Below, in pieces: positions 9,637 to 18,079 of a DNA stretch of 64,000 bases. Below the pieces are notes generated by a model. The model was not told the origin of the DNA. It saw only the letters and a list, made by a program, of their open reading frames with translations, and did not search any database. How positions within the stretch are numbered: position 1 is the first letter of the stretch; each line of letters begins with the position of its first letter. A program made the translations under genes and the position numbers. Origin of the DNA: Neisseria sp. oral taxon 014 str. F0314. Lineage in GTDB: Bacteria > Pseudomonadota > Gammaproteobacteria > Burkholderiales > Neisseriaceae. The stretch spans positions 2,232,001 through 2,296,000 of the forward strand of contig NZ_CP040504.1 in the NCBI RefSeq assembly GCF_005886145.1, in the 5' to 3' direction.

Positions 9637-9843
9637 ATGAGCGAGGCCGAATTTTCCGATTGGGCGTTAAAGATATGTCTGTCCGGTTTGGTGATTTTTC
9701 TGGGGTTCATCATTTGGAATTTGGGTAAAGAATCCAAAGCGGGCAAGTTCGGTATGGTTATGCTGTTTCTCGTGCTGGGACTCGGCATATTCGGATTTAT
9801 TTTCAAGAACGTGCTGATTGAGTATCTGATGGTGTCGAAATAG
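9637..9843 (+). CDS. Small inner-membrane protein of unknown function
   Basis: A 68-residue protein that I do not recognise. Two predicted membrane helices cover about residues 12-26 and 39-58 and are separated by a short basic loop (GKESKAGK). The start follows GGAAGGAATAAACA, a good ribosome-binding site. A DUS terminator follows 15 bases after the stop, so it appears to be a stand-alone gene. Confidence 0.75.
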   Translation: MSEAEFSDWALKICLSGLVIFLGFIIWNLGKESKAGKFGMVMLFLVLGLGIFGFIFKNVLIEYLMVSK

Positions 9844-9857
9844 GCCGAACCATACGA

Positions 9858-9891
9858 AAAGGCCGTCTGAAAACTTTTTCAGACGGCCTTT
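9858..9891. terminator. Bidirectional DUS terminator
   Basis: AAAGGCCGTCTGAAAA pairs with a TTTTCAGACGGCCTTT arm between two convergent genes. It can serve both the 68-aa membrane protein gene and the lipoprotein gene. Confidence 0.85.
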
Positions 9892-9923
9892 GCCGTGGAT
9901 ACTTAAAAAATTCATCCCGAAAC

Positions 9924-10496
9924 TTATTTTTTGCCTTTGGCGCCTTTGGACGCAGGTTTTGCAGCGGCGGATTTGTTCAGTTTGGCTGTGGCCGCCTTAT
10001 CCAATACGCAGCCTTTGACGACGATTTGATCGACAAGCTGCGGTTTGCCGTTAACGGTTTGCGCACCGCGCAGGGTCAGCATGTTGCCGTCCACTTTGTC
10101 TACGTTGGAGGCGTCGGCTTTACCGGCAATCCATGCGATGCCCTGGCCCCAGAAAGCGTTTTGGTCGTTGGTGTTGGCGGTAACGCGGAACAGGCCCGGA
10201 GTAACTTGTTCGCGGTATTTCACTTGGGCGACGACGACTTCGTTGTTTTTCATACCGTACATCACGCTCAATGATTCTTCGCCGCATTTGTAGGCCACTT
10301 CTTTACGCGCGTCGATGGAGTCGACGTTTACGGTAGGCGGCTCGGGCAGATTTTGCGGAGTCTGTGCGGCAGCCTGTTCGGCCGGTGCCGGAGCGGGTTT
10401 CGATTCGGATTTCGATTTATCGCCGAAAACGCTGCAGGCAGACAGGGTTGCGGCAGCCAGCAGGGCGGGCAGAACCAGTTTCAAATTTGCATTCAT
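9924..10496 (-). CDS. Lipoprotein with a C-terminal MliC/ACP-like region
   Basis: A 190-residue protein. The signal peptide ends in the lipobox LSAC (Cys about residue 21). A Ser/Lys/Pro/Ala-rich linker (about 27-60) leads to a folded part starting at about 66 (EVAYKCGEESLSVMYGM) and ending near KGCVLDK. The pattern of a YKC start and a second Cys at the end resembles MliC lysozyme inhibitors and the neisserial adhesin complex protein. This is a resemblance I infer by eye. The Lys/Ala-rich tail ends in KGAKGKK. The ATG at 10496 follows AGGAG. Confidence 0.7.
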   Translation of the reverse strand: MNANLKLVLPALLAAATLSACSVFGDKSKSESKPAPAPAEQAAAQTPQNLPEPPTVNVDSIDARKEVAYKCGEESLSVMYGMKNNEVVVAQVKYREQVTPGLFRVTANTNDQNAFWGQGIAWIAGKADASNVDKVDGNMLTLRGAQTVNGKPQLVDQIVVKGCVLDKAATAKLNKSAAAKPASKGAKGKK

Positions 10497-10753
10497 CAAT
10501 TATTACTCCTATATGTTGTACAGCATAAAGCCGGCCGGTTGCCGGAGTTTGCAGCCGCCACCATAACAGAGAAAGCGCGGTTTGTCTTGCCTTGGGCCGC
10601 CCGAAAGGCCCCAAACGCCTGTCGGATGGGTATTTGGGAACAATAAATTTTCTTTTAAACAATGTGTTATATAAAACGCTTTGTAAAGAAAAGCTTATTG
10701 AAATTAAGTAAAGACGGCCTGATTGGGCGGCGAAAGCGGGGAAACGGATAATG

Positions 10754-10783
10754 AAAAAGCACAGCCTGTGCAAGCTGTGCTTT
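10754..10783 (-). terminator. Intrinsic terminator of tRNA-Glu
   Basis: Read on the minus strand, AAAGCACAGC pairs with GCTGTGCTTT around an 8-base loop and is followed by further Ts. It lies 10 bases past the tRNA 3' end. Confidence 0.85.
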
Positions 10784-10792
10784 AAAAGAAAC

Positions 10793-10868
10793 TGGCACGC
10801 CCACGGGGATTCGAACCCCGGTTGCCGCCGTGAAAGGGCAGTGTCCTAGGCCTCTAGACGATGGGCGC
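10793..10868 (-). tRNA. tRNA-Glu (anticodon TTC)
   Basis: A 76-base tRNA with encoded CCA. The acceptor arm GCGCCCA pairs with TGGGCGT through a G-T wobble. The anticodon loop CTTTCAC gives TTC, and the T-arm is GGGGTTCGAATCCCC. A second tRNA-Glu at 53951-54025 is similar but differs in the D-loop and variable region. It has its own promoter and terminator, so it is a single-gene unit. Confidence 0.97.
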
Positions 10869-10884
10869 GTTTGAGGGATACGGA

Positions 10885-10913
10885 ACTATACAGAAACGCC
10901 TATATGCTGTCAA
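10885..10913 (-). promoter_or_regulatory. Sigma-70 promoter of tRNA-Glu
   Basis: On the minus strand, TTGACA (10908-10913), a 17-base spacer and TATAGT (10885-10890) stand at ideal distance from the tRNA 5' end at 10868. Confidence 0.88.
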
Positions 10914-10927
10914 TCGCTTTGCTTGAG

Positions 10928-10976
10928 GCAACCGGTCAGGCCGTCTGAAATTTTTTCAGACGGCCTGACCGGTTGC
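10928..10976. repeat. Extended DUS inverted repeat between divergent promoters
   Basis: The arms 10928-10950 and 10954-10976 are perfect 23-base complements around a 3-base loop. The inner 12 bases are the DUS and the outer 11 (GCAACCGGTCA) are unrelated to it. The hairpin lies directly behind the tRNA-Glu -35 box and ends 10 bases before the rdgC -10 candidate TATAAT (10987-10992), so it overlaps the rdgC -35 region and is not placed as a terminator for either gene. Confidence 0.85.
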
Positions 10977-11020
10977 CCGTATCCTGTATAATGCCGCTTT
11001 TAATAAAAGGAAAACAAACC

Positions 11021-11920
11021 ATGTGGTTTAAGCAAATCAGTTTTTATCCGCTGAATAAAGACAAACTGCCCGAATTGGAAACGCTGGCCGACAAGCTTGG
11101 CGAGTCGGAATTTGTCCGCTGTCAGGGTTTGGAGTGGTTCAGCGAGGGATTTGCCGCACCGGTTCCGTTTTCTCCCGAACTGGTTTTTCCTGCCGATTAC
11201 ACTTGGCGCGTGGCTTTGAAGAAAGAGGAAAAAGTGCTGCCCGCGGGCGTTATCCGCGATATTTTGGACGACAAGGTCTTGGAAATCCAAAACAATGACG
11301 CGCGTAATGTCGGCCGTAAGGAAAAACAGGAATTAAAAGAACAAATTACCGATGATTTGCTGCTCCGCGCCTTTACCCGCAGCAGCCGCACGCAGGCGAT
11401 TTTCGATACCAGACGAGGCTTTTTGCTGGTCAACAATGCCGCTTCCGCCAAAGCCGAAAACGTGCTGACCAAGCTGCGCGAGGCATTGGGCGGGTTGGAG
11501 GCGTCGTTGCCGAATACCAAACAGTCGCCCTCCGGCCTGATGACAAGCTGGCTGCTGAACGGGCATTGCGAAGGCGGTTTCGAGTTGGACAGCGATTGCG
11601 AACTTAAAGGCGTGGGCGACGTTGTGCCGGTAGTGAAAGTGTCCAAACAGGATTTGACCGCCGACGAAGTGGTGCAACACGTCAAGAACGGCAAAACCGT
11701 AACCCAACTGGGCTTGGTGTGGCGCGAACAGATTGCGTTCGTACTGACGCAGGACTTTACGCTTAAGCGCATTCAGTATCTGGACATATTGCAGGAAGAG
11801 GCGGAGACGCATGGCGACGACGCAGCCAGCATGACGTTTGCCTCGCAGATTCTGATGACCGAAGCCGTCAGCACCATGCTGGAAGAGCTGGTGTCTTATC
11901 TGGGCGGCTGGCAGGATTGA
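11021..11920 (+). CDS. rdgC: RdgC, recombination-associated protein
   Basis: A 299-residue RdgC-family protein. RdgC forms a ring around double-stranded DNA and limits RecA activity. In N. gonorrhoeae it is linked to pilin antigenic variation. The N-terminus MWFKQISFYPLN is the family start, and SSRTQAIFDTRRG and the EGGFELDSDCELKG stretch are conserved. The ATG at 11021 follows AAAAGGAAAACAAACC; in-frame codons upstream overlap the promoter. A DUS pair follows the stop. Confidence 0.95.
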   Translation: MWFKQISFYPLNKDKLPELETLADKLGESEFVRCQGLEWFSEGFAAPVPFSPELVFPADYTWRVALKKEEKVLPAGVIRDILDDKVLEIQNNDARNVGRKEKQELKEQITDDLLLRAFTRSSRTQAIFDTRRGFLLVNNAASAKAENVLTKLREALGGLEASLPNTKQSPSGLMTSWLLNGHCEGGFELDSDCELKGVGDVVPVVKVSKQDLTADEVVQHVKNGKTVTQLGLVWREQIAFVLTQDFTLKRIQYLDILQEEAETHGDDAASMTFASQILMTEAVSTMLEELVSYLGGWQD

Positions 11921-11957
11921 TTTCAGACGGCCTGATGAAGGTGGAGGCCGTCTGAAA
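11921..11957 (+). terminator. Outward DUS pair after rdgC
   Basis: TTTCAGACGGCCT and AGGCCGTCTGAAA flank an 11-base loop immediately after the rdgC stop. It can fold as a hairpin but has no T run. Confidence 0.55.
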
Positions 11958-11981
11958 ATACAGCGGATAAGGAACAATAAT

Positions 11982-12410
11982 ATGTCGAAATATTTGGCGT
12001 TGCCGCTTTTGGCCGCAGTGTTGCTGCAACCGGTTGCAGCGGCGGTTATCAGTCCGTATCAGGGCAGCGGCTGCCGTTACGAAGGGGATGTCGGCAAAGA
12101 CGGCAAACCCGAAGGCAAAGGCGTGTGGAGCTGTAGGGACGGACGCAGTTATACCGGCGGATTCAAAAAGGGCAGGTTTGACGGCAAAGGCGTTTATACC
12201 GTGTCCGCCGGAGAAGAAATCTTTTTGGAACCGTTCTCTTCCGGCAGCAGCAAATTCCGCGATATGTCGCTGGACGGAACGTTTAAAGACGGCTTTGCCC
12301 ACGGGAAAATTACCGCCGTTAAGGACGGCAGCCCCCTGTTCGTGATGAAGTACGACAGGGGCAATATCGTGGAAGTGAAGCTGCCGAAAAAAGCGGCCAA
12401 GGCAAAATAA
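11982..12410 (+). CDS. Exported MORN-repeat protein
   Basis: A 142-residue protein. A signal peptide (about 1-21, [13 protein letters not shown]) directs it to the periplasm or beyond. Two MORN-type repeats are visible: [17 protein letters not shown] (about 31-47) and [17 protein letters not shown] (about 54-70), with a weaker third, [18 protein letters not shown] repeats form beta-hairpins and often mediate binding to lipids or proteins. Two cysteines (about 28 and 49) could pair. The function is unknown. The tail is basic (LPKKAAKAK). Confidence 0.8.
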   Translation: MSKYLALPLLAAVLLQPVAAAVISPYQGSGCRYEGDVGKDGKPEGKGVWSCRDGRSYTGGFKKGRFDGKGVYTVSAGEEIFLEPFSSGSSKFRDMSLDGTFKDGFAHGKITAVKDGSPLFVMKYDRGNIVEVKLPKKAAKAK

Positions 12411-12413
12411 CCG

Positions 12414-12452
12414 TTTCAGACGGCCTCGGGAAAACGGCAGGCCGTCTGAAAA
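12414..12452 (+). terminator. DUS pair between the MORN gene and dcd
   Basis: TTTCAGACGGCCT and AGGCCGTCTGAAA flank a 13-base loop, just after the MORN protein stop. Confidence 0.55.
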
Positions 12453-12472
12453 CCATTCACAGGAAAATCATT

Positions 12473-13039
12473 ATGAGCATCAAATCCGATAAATGGATAC
12501 GCCGCATGAGCGAAGAGCACGGCATGATAGACCCTTTCGAGCCGAACCAGATTAAAGAGGCCGACGGCAGGCGCATTATTTCCTACGGCACGTCAAGCTA
12601 CGGTTACGACATCCGCTGTGCCAACGAATTTAAAATTTTCACCAATATCAACAGCACCATCGTCGATCCGAAAAACTTTGACCCGAAAAACTTCGTTACC
12701 GTGGAAGACGACTGCTGCATCATTCCGCCGAACTCGTTTGCACTGGCGCGCACGGTCGAATATTTCCGTATCCCGCGCAATGTGCTGACCGTGTGTCTGG
12801 GCAAATCGACCTATGCCCGCTGCGGCATTATCGTGAACGTAACGCCGTTCGAACCGGAGTGGGAAGGTTACGTAACGCTGGAGTTTTCCAATACCACGCC
12901 GCTGCCCGCCAAAATTTATGCGGGCGAAGGCGTGGCGCAGGTGCTGTTTTTCGAGAGCGACGAAGTGTGCGAAACTTCGTATAAAGACCGCAGCGGCAAA
13001 TATATGGGGCAGACGGGGGTAACGCTGCCGAAAGCCTGA
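12473..13039 (+). CDS. dcd: Dcd, dCTP deaminase
   Basis: A 188-residue protein. It deaminates dCTP to dUTP, feeding dTTP synthesis. The N-terminal [11 protein letters not shown], the YGYDIRC block, [16 protein letters not shown] and the catalytic Glu region GYVTLEFSN are all present. The tail [12 protein letters not shown] is family-typical. No sign of the bifunctional dCTP deaminase/dUTPase form is visible. The start follows ACAGGAAAATCATT. Confidence 0.95.
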   Translation: MSIKSDKWIRRMSEEHGMIDPFEPNQIKEADGRRIISYGTSSYGYDIRCANEFKIFTNINSTIVDPKNFDPKNFVTVEDDCCIIPPNSFALARTVEYFRIPRNVLTVCLGKSTYARCGIIVNVTPFEPEWEGYVTLEFSNTTPLPAKIYAGEGVAQVLFFESDEVCETSYKDRSGKYMGQTGVTLPKA

Positions 13040-13051
13040 TTTATTGTGCAA

Positions 13052-13103
13052 AGGCCGTCTGAAAAAACCGCGGATTCGGTTCCGCAGCCTTTTCAGACGG
13101 CCT
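13052..13103. terminator. Bidirectional DUS terminator with inner stem
   Basis: AGGCCGTCTGAAAA and TTTTCAGACGGCCT close an internal GCGGA/TCCGC stem. It lies between convergent dcd and the NlpD-like gene. Confidence 0.75.
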
Positions 13104-13127
13104 CAGTATTGTTGTTTCAAATAATTT

Positions 13128-13817
13128 TTAAGGTTTGGTCAGATAGGGCACGGGATTGACGGCTTTGCCGTTAATCCTGACTTCGAAATGCAGCTTGAAA
13201 ATGTCGGTATCGCTGCTGCCCATTGTGGCGATTTGCTGTCCCGCCGTTACGGTTTGGCCTTTTTGCACCAGAATGGTGTCGTTGTGGGCATAGGCGGTGA
13301 TGGTGGCGGTATTGTGGCTGATGAGGATGAGTTTGCCGTAACCGCGTACTTCCTCGCCCGCATACAATACTTCGCCCGCCGCCGCCGCTTTGATCGGCTG
13401 GCCCTGCTCGCCGCGGATGTCTATGCCTTTGCTGCCGGCGCCGTCGTAGGTTTGGATGACGTTGCTGCTGCCGTTTTCCACCGGCCACTGCATGTCCAAG
13501 CGGTTGACCGGCACGACGGCGCGCTCGGCGGTCGCGTGAGCCGCCGAAGGACTGCGGCTGCCCGATGTGTTCCGGCGGACGCGCAATACTTGTCCGGCCT
13601 CGATTTGCGAGGTGTCGCGCAGGTTGTTCCATGCGGCCAGCGTGCTGACGCTTTGCCCGTAACGTTTGGCGATGCGGTAGAGCGTGTCGCCGCGTTGTAC
13701 GCGGTAGTGGCCGTCAGGAACGGGGCCGGAACCGGTTCCCGCGCAGGCGGCAAGAAGAAGGGCGGTTGCCGCGGCAGCGGCGAATTTTTTCAATGTCAGA
13801 ATGGATTGTGTTTTCAT
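13128..13817 (-). CDS. nlpD: NlpD-like lipoprotein with LysM and degenerate LytM domains
   Basis: A 229-residue outer-membrane lipoprotein. The lipobox LLAAC puts the lipidated Cys at about 25. A LysM peptidoglycan-binding domain (about 42-86, YRVQRGDTLYRIAKRYG) is followed by an M23/LytM domain (about 130-225). The LytM zinc site is degenerate: the first His is replaced in SKGIDIRG, and KLHFEVR keeps only one His of HxH. This fits an NlpD-type activator of the AmiC amidase rather than a hydrolase. A TTG six codons upstream is also open; the ATG gives a normal signal peptide. Confidence 0.87.
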   Translation of the reverse strand: MKTQSILTLKKFAAAAATALLLAACAGTGSGPVPDGHYRVQRGDTLYRIAKRYGQSVSTLAAWNNLRDTSQIEAGQVLRVRRNTSGSRSPSAAHATAERAVVPVNRLDMQWPVENGSSNVIQTYDGAGSKGIDIRGEQGQPIKAAAAGEVLYAGEEVRGYGKLILISHNTATITAYAHNDTILVQKGQTVTAGQQIATMGSSDTDIFKLHFEVRINGKAVNPVPYLTKP

Positions 13818-13999
13818 AGAACATAAGGATAGCAAAACTTTCTTTCCCTCCGTATCGGCGGCGGTTTGATTTTAATTGCTTTACTTTTCTTTACTACTCT
13901 ACACAATATTACGGTTTTTCACATTCGTGCAACTTGATAAGAATGGTAAACGGCTTTATGTTGGATTCTGTTGAAAAATAATAGGATAGGAAACACACC

Positions 14000-14479
14000 A
14001 TGCAGTTTTTCGGTATCGGTTTTTTGGTGCTGCTGTTTTTGGAGATTATGTCGGTGGTGTGGATGGCCGACTGGCTCGGCGGCGGGGGTGCGCTTTTTCT
14101 GATGATTGTCAGCTTTGTTGGCGGGATGATGATGTTGCGCCATACGGGTATATCCGGCCTGTTGCTGGCAGGTGCCGCGGTACGCAGCGGACAGGAAATT
14201 TCGCCGTACCAAATGTTGTGGCCGGTGCGTTATGCCGTGGCTGCGCTGCTGCTGATGAGTCCCGGATTTGTTTCGACAGTATTCGCGCTGCTGTTGCTGC
14301 TGCCGTTGAAAGGACGGCCGATTGCAGATGCGGATGCGGGGAATGCGGCGGTTTTCGGCCGCACGGCGCCGTTTTCACGGCAGGACGAGGGCGGCGACAT
14401 CATCGAGGGTGAGTACACCGTAACCTCGGGCAATACGCAAAACCCCAAACAGGAATACATCGAGCATAAGCCTGATTAA
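14000..14479 (+). CDS. fxsA: FxsA family membrane protein
   Basis: A 159-residue cytoplasmic membrane protein. Helices are visible at about residues 2-20, 27-50 and 74-97. The EIMSVVWMADWLGGGGALFLMI start and the GLLLMSPGF-like LLLMSPGFVSTVFALLLLLP block are typical of FxsA. FxsA in E. coli is linked to phage T7 exclusion by F plasmid; its normal role is unclear. The C-terminal 50 residues are cytoplasmic and variable. RBS: GGATAGGAAACACACC. Confidence 0.88.
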   Translation: MQFFGIGFLVLLFLEIMSVVWMADWLGGGGALFLMIVSFVGGMMMLRHTGISGLLLAGAAVRSGQEISPYQMLWPVRYAVAALLLMSPGFVSTVFALLLLLPLKGRPIADADAGNAAVFGRTAPFSRQDEGGDIIEGEYTVTSGNTQNPKQEYIEHKPD

Positions 14480-14498
14480 ATGGCGTTTCCGGTTGGAA

Positions 14499-14535
14499 CA
14501 GGCCGTCTGAAAACTTAAAATTTTCAGACGGCCTG
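14499..14535 (+). terminator. DUS hairpin terminator after fxsA
   Basis: CAGGCCGTCTGAAAA pairs with TTTTCAGACGGCCTG around a 7-base loop, separating fxsA from trpA. Confidence 0.75.
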
Positions 14536-14590
14536 ATTGTTTCAGGTTATACTTGGCAGCTATTGTTTACAGATTCCGAACGAGAAAACG

Positions 14591-15382
14591 ATGAGCAGAA
14601 TCCAATCCACATTTGCCGCGCTGGGCGGCGAAAAGGCACTGATTTCCTATATTACCGCCGGTGATCCCGACAAAGAAACGACGCTTGGATTGATGCACAG
14701 CCTCGCCGCCAACGGGGCGGATATTATCGAGCTGGGCGTCCCGTTTTCCGACCCTATGGCCGACGGCCCGACCATTCAGCGTGCTGCCGAGCGCGCCTTG
14801 GCGAAAGGCGTGTCGTTAAACGATGTTCTGGACATCGTGCGCGCATTCCGCCAAACCGACCGGACGACGCCCGTGATATTGATGGGTTATTTCAATCCCG
14901 TGCATAAAATGGGTTACGCTCGTTTTGCAGAGGCTGCCGCCGAAGCGGGCGTAGACGGCGTACTGACTGTCGATGCGCCGGTAGAAAACATAGGCGGTCT
15001 GCACGGCGAATTGAAGTCGCACGGTATCGATTGCATTTTTCTGATTGCCCCGACCACGACCGAAGAGCGCATCCGCAGTATAGCCGCCGTCGCGGGCGGG
15101 TTTGTCTATTACGTTTCGCTCAAAGGCGTAACCGGCGCGGCCAGTTTGGATACCGACGAGGTTTCGCGTAAAATAGAATTTTTACGCAAATATATTAGCC
15201 TGCCCATCGGCGTGGGTTTCGGCATCAATAATGCTGAGAGCGCACGCAAAATCGGCAAGATGGCCGATGCCGTTATTGTTGGCAGCCGCATCGTCAAAGA
15301 AATCGAAAACAACGCGGGCCGCGAGGCAGAAGCAGTCGGCGCGCTGGTCAAGGAATTGAAAGACGCCGTGAAGGCCGTCTGA
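14591..15382 (+). CDS. trpA: TrpA, tryptophan synthase alpha subunit
   Basis: A 264-residue TIM-barrel protein. It cleaves indole-3-glycerol phosphate to indole, which passes to TrpB. The catalytic Glu and Asp lie in [18 protein letters not shown] (about 46-63), and [10 protein letters not shown] binds phosphate. The ATG at 14591 begins the typical [11 protein letters not shown]. trpB is not upstream here; fxsA and a terminator precede it. accD follows by 102 bases, the conserved trpA-accD order. Confidence 0.95.
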   Translation: MSRIQSTFAALGGEKALISYITAGDPDKETTLGLMHSLAANGADIIELGVPFSDPMADGPTIQRAAERALAKGVSLNDVLDIVRAFRQTDRTTPVILMGYFNPVHKMGYARFAEAAAEAGVDGVLTVDAPVENIGGLHGELKSHGIDCIFLIAPTTTEERIRSIAAVAGGFVYYVSLKGVTGAASLDTDEVSRKIEFLRKYISLPIGVGFGINNAESARKIGKMADAVIVGSRIVKEIENNAGREAEAVGALVKELKDAVKAV

Positions 15383-15484
15383 AATCAAACGGGACGTTAT
15401 ATGGGGCAGGGCGGCCACCCGCTTTGCCGCACGTTCATCCAGAATACGGCCGGACCTGAGGCCGTCTGAAAACAGGAGTTATTC

Positions 15485-16360
15485 ATGAGCTGGTTAGACA
15501 AGATTCTGCCGCCTAAAATCAAAAACCGCAGCAAGAGCGAAATTGCGTCCAATGTTCCGGAAGGCTTGTGGCACAAATGCCCTGCCTGTTCGGCAACGAT
15601 TTATTCGACCGAATTGCAGCAGAACCACCAAGTCTGCCCGAAATGCAACCACCACAACCCGTTGTCCGCCCGCGAACGGCTGAATCTGTTGTTAGACGAA
15701 GGCAGTGGCGAGGAAATCGGTGCCAACGTCAAACCCACCGACCCGTTGAAATTCAAAGACAGTAAGAAATATCCCGACCGACTGACCGCCGCCCGCAAAG
15801 CCACGGGCGAAGATGATGCGCTGGTGGTGATGAAGGGGATGATGAACGGACTGCCTGTGGTTGTGGCAGCGTTTGAGTTCCGTTTTATCGGGGGTTCGAT
15901 GGGGTCTGTGGTCGGCGAACGTTTCGTACAGGGCGTGCGCCGTGCGGTAGCCGATAGCTGCCCGTTCATTTGTGTGGCTGCTTCCGGTGGTGCGCGGATG
16001 CAGGAAGGTGTAAATTCGTTGATGCAGATGACCAAAACCAGCGCTGCTTTGCACCTGCTGACCGAAAAAGGACTGCCGTTTATTTCCGTGCTGACCGATC
16101 CGACGATGGGCGGCGTATCGGCCAGTTTCGCTTTCTTGGGCGATGTGGTTCTAGCCGAACCGAATGCCCTGATTGGTTTTGCCGGTCCGCGCGTTATCGA
16201 GCAGACCGTGCGCGAAACGCTGCCGGAGGGTTTTCAGCGGGCCGAGTTCCTGCTGGAAAAAGGCGCTATTGACCAGATTGTCGACCGCCGCTCAATGAAA
16301 CGGCGTATCTGCGATTTGATTACGCTGCTTTGCCGTAAGGATAAAGTCGGTACGGTGTAG
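15485..16360 (+). CDS. accD: AccD, acetyl-CoA carboxylase carboxyltransferase beta subunit
   Basis: A 291-residue protein. With AccA it transfers the carboxyl group from biotin to acetyl-CoA, the first step of fatty acid synthesis. The N-terminal zinc ribbon uses CPAC (about 30) and CPKC (about 49). The carboxyltransferase core shows [28 protein letters not shown] and [33 protein letters not shown] terminator follows. Confidence 0.97.
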   Translation: MSWLDKILPPKIKNRSKSEIASNVPEGLWHKCPACSATIYSTELQQNHQVCPKCNHHNPLSARERLNLLLDEGSGEEIGANVKPTDPLKFKDSKKYPDRLTAARKATGEDDALVVMKGMMNGLPVVVAAFEFRFIGGSMGSVVGERFVQGVRRAVADSCPFICVAASGGARMQEGVNSLMQMTKTSAALHLLTEKGLPFISVLTDPTMGGVSASFAFLGDVVLAEPNALIGFAGPRVIEQTVRETLPEGFQRAEFLLEKGAIDQIVDRRSMKRRICDLITLLCRKDKVGTV

Positions 16361-16383
16361 GCAGAATGAGTTAAGATTGTTTG

Positions 16384-16422
16384 AGGCCGTCTGAAACATA
16401 GTCGTTTCAGACGGCCTTTTTG
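16384..16422 (+). terminator. DUS hairpin terminator after accD
   Basis: AGGCCGTCTGAAAC pairs with GTTTCAGACGGCCT and is followed by TTTTTG, 24 bases past the accD stop. Confidence 0.88.
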
Positions 16423-16532
16423 TTTGCAAGAGGTTTGATGATAATCGTATCGTTGGTGTGAATATGCGAAGACGGAATGAACGACGGGGAATTTTTGAAA
16501 TCCGGCTGCTTGATTTCAGACGGCCTTGACCA

Positions 16533-16561
16533 TAAAAAACGCCGCTTTGGTAAGCGGCGTC
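16533..16561 (-). terminator. Intrinsic terminator of rpsO
   Basis: On the minus strand ACGCCGCTT, a 4-base loop and AAGCGGCGT are followed by a T run, 12 bases past the rpsO stop. Confidence 0.9.
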
Positions 16562-16572
16562 GGAAGTATAAA

Positions 16573-16842
16573 TTATTTGCGCAGGCCCAAACGGGTAATT
16601 AACGCGCGATATGTATCAGGTTGGGTACGGCGCAGGTAAGCCAGCAAGCGGCGGCGTTGGCTGACCATTTTCAGCAGGCCGCGGCGGCTGTGGTGGTCTT
16701 TGGGGTTGGCTTTGAAGTGCGGGGTCAGGTCGTTGATGCGGAAAGTCAGCAATGCAATCTGCACCTCGGATGAACCGGTATCACCTTCTTTGCGCTGGAA
16801 ATCTTTAACAATTTGTGCTTTTTGTTCTACGGACAATGCCAT
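16573..16842 (-). CDS. rpsO: Ribosomal protein S15
   Basis: An 89-residue protein, the standard S15 length. S15 binds 16S rRNA early in 30S assembly. The core [24 protein letters not shown] and the end [20 protein letters not shown] are highly conserved. I chose the ATG at 16842 ([12 protein letters not shown]); a longer reading adds five residues without family support. The ribosome-binding site is GGAGTTTTCC upstream of the ATG. Confidence 0.98.
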   Translation of the reverse strand: MALSVEQKAQIVKDFQRKEGDTGSSEVQIALLTFRINDLTPHFKANPKDHHSRRGLLKMVSQRRRLLAYLRRTQPDTYRALITRLGLRK

Positions 16843-17055
16843 GATGGAAAACTCCAAAAAATAAAAAAGAATCGCATGGATTCGGACAAGCCTGCCAAGC
16901 CGTAACCTGCGCGGGCTCCTTATATATCTTTATATTGAAAGATGTGCGGATTATGCCATAGTTTGTACGCTTATGCACGTTTTACATATAAAAAAGCGGC
17001 GGTGCCTTTGCACCGCCTAAGCTGCTTTGGTGATGTATAAACACCGATAAAATTG

Positions 17056-17814
17056 TTACTTGGCTGCACAACGGAAACCTAAGTTGTGCAATACATACTT
17101 GGATTGCAGGCTGGTACGGATACCGTAACGCAGGAACGCCGCATAGTTGCTGGGGTCGCTGGAACCGATGGAGGCACCGCTGCAAAACATCTGGCTGTCG
17201 GCGTTGCTGGAAGTCAGTTGGCTGCTGTTGAAGTCTTCCGTCCATTCCCAAATCAGTCCGTGCATGTCGTAGACACCCCAATAGTTAGGTTTGTTTTTGC
17301 CTACGTTCTGCAAACCTTTCCGTCCACCGTCGGCATACCAGTCAAGGATGGTACGGTTGTAATTCGGTTCACCCGTTCCGTTTTTTTGGGTGGTTGAGGC
17401 TTGTGCGGCAAACTCCCATTCGTCTATAGTCGGCAGCCGTTTGCCCTGTGCGGAGCAGTAAGCATTGGCGGCGAACCATGATACGTTGGTTACGGGATGC
17501 TTCATTTCGCTAGGCTTGGGTGCGTAGCTGTTGCTGCCGTTTTTTACCCAGTGTTTCAGATAGGCAGGCTCGGCCTGTTTCGAGCTGACTTTGCCGCGTT
17601 GCCATTGCGGGTGGGATTGCACAAATTCGGAAAATTCCGCATTGGTAACGGGATATTTGTCGATTTGATAGGGCTTCACCGAAATCATCGGTGTGTCTTT
17701 TTTCAGATACAGTGGACGGTAGCTGCCGCCTTCTATTTTGGCCATATTGGCTGCAACGGCGCTGCCGCAGATCAAGAGTCCGGCGAGGATAAGGGATTTA
17801 ACCGTTTTCATCAT
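17056..17814 (-). CDS. nirV: NirV-like FGE-sulfatase (SUMF1) domain protein
   Basis: A 252-residue exported protein with a signal peptide (about 1-21). The rest is a formylglycine-generating-enzyme-like domain: MAKIEGGSYRPLYLK at the start, PVTNAEFSEFVQ, HPVTNVSWFAANAYC, LPTIDEWEFAAQA, GLIWEWTEDFN and the closing NLGFRCAAK. Proteins of this type, called NirV, are encoded next to copper nitrite reductase genes in other denitrifiers. Here it lies 266 bases downstream of aniA in the same direction, which supports that reading. Its exact role, possibly in nitrite reductase maturation, is not established. The symbol is by context. Confidence 0.75.
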   Translation of the reverse strand: MMKTVKSLILAGLLICGSAVAANMAKIEGGSYRPLYLKKDTPMISVKPYQIDKYPVTNAEFSEFVQSHPQWQRGKVSSKQAEPAYLKHWVKNGSNSYAPKPSEMKHPVTNVSWFAANAYCSAQGKRLPTIDEWEFAAQASTTQKNGTGEPNYNRTILDWYADGGRKGLQNVGKNKPNYWGVYDMHGLIWEWTEDFNSSQLTSSNADSQMFCSGASIGSSDPSNYAAFLRYGIRTSLQSKYVLHNLGFRCAAK

Positions 17815-17999
17815 GATCGCTCTTCTGTTTGGATTGATGGGGCAGATTTATTTTTCAGACGGCCTGTATGCCCGTATAAGGGATATGGGGAGGCCGTCTG
17901 AAAGATAAATCCGGCTGATGGGTATTTTGGTGGATTATCGCTTAGATTGTTAGATCTTAGATTAAAGTGGTTGGTACAAAACGGGAAATATAACGGAAT

Positions 18000-18063
18000 A
18001 ATACATTTTTAATGTATTCAAAGCCACTGCCGTCTTCGTATTCGCCAAGACGGCAGTGGCTTT
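18000..18063 (-). terminator. Long hairpin terminator after aniA, with adjacent dyad
   Basis: Arms 18020-18036 and 18047-18063 are perfect 17-base complements around a 10-base loop, 17 bases past the aniA stop. Next to it, AATACATT-TTT-AATGTATT (18000-18018) forms a second perfect dyad on the nirV side. The first is a likely terminator. The second may be part of it or a regulator site for nirV. Confidence 0.75.
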
Positions 18064-18079
18064 ATCCGATTATACCTGC

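Noticed and set aside
13818..13835. TTG start six codons upstream for the NlpD-like protein
   Set aside because: It has an AGAAAG stretch nearby, but would put MLSLCS in front of a normal lipoprotein signal peptide. The ATG at 13817 is more likely.
18000..18018. NsrR operator for nirV
   Set aside because: AATACATT-TTT-AATGTATT has the half-sites in the opposite orientation to known NsrR sites and lies within the aniA terminator region.
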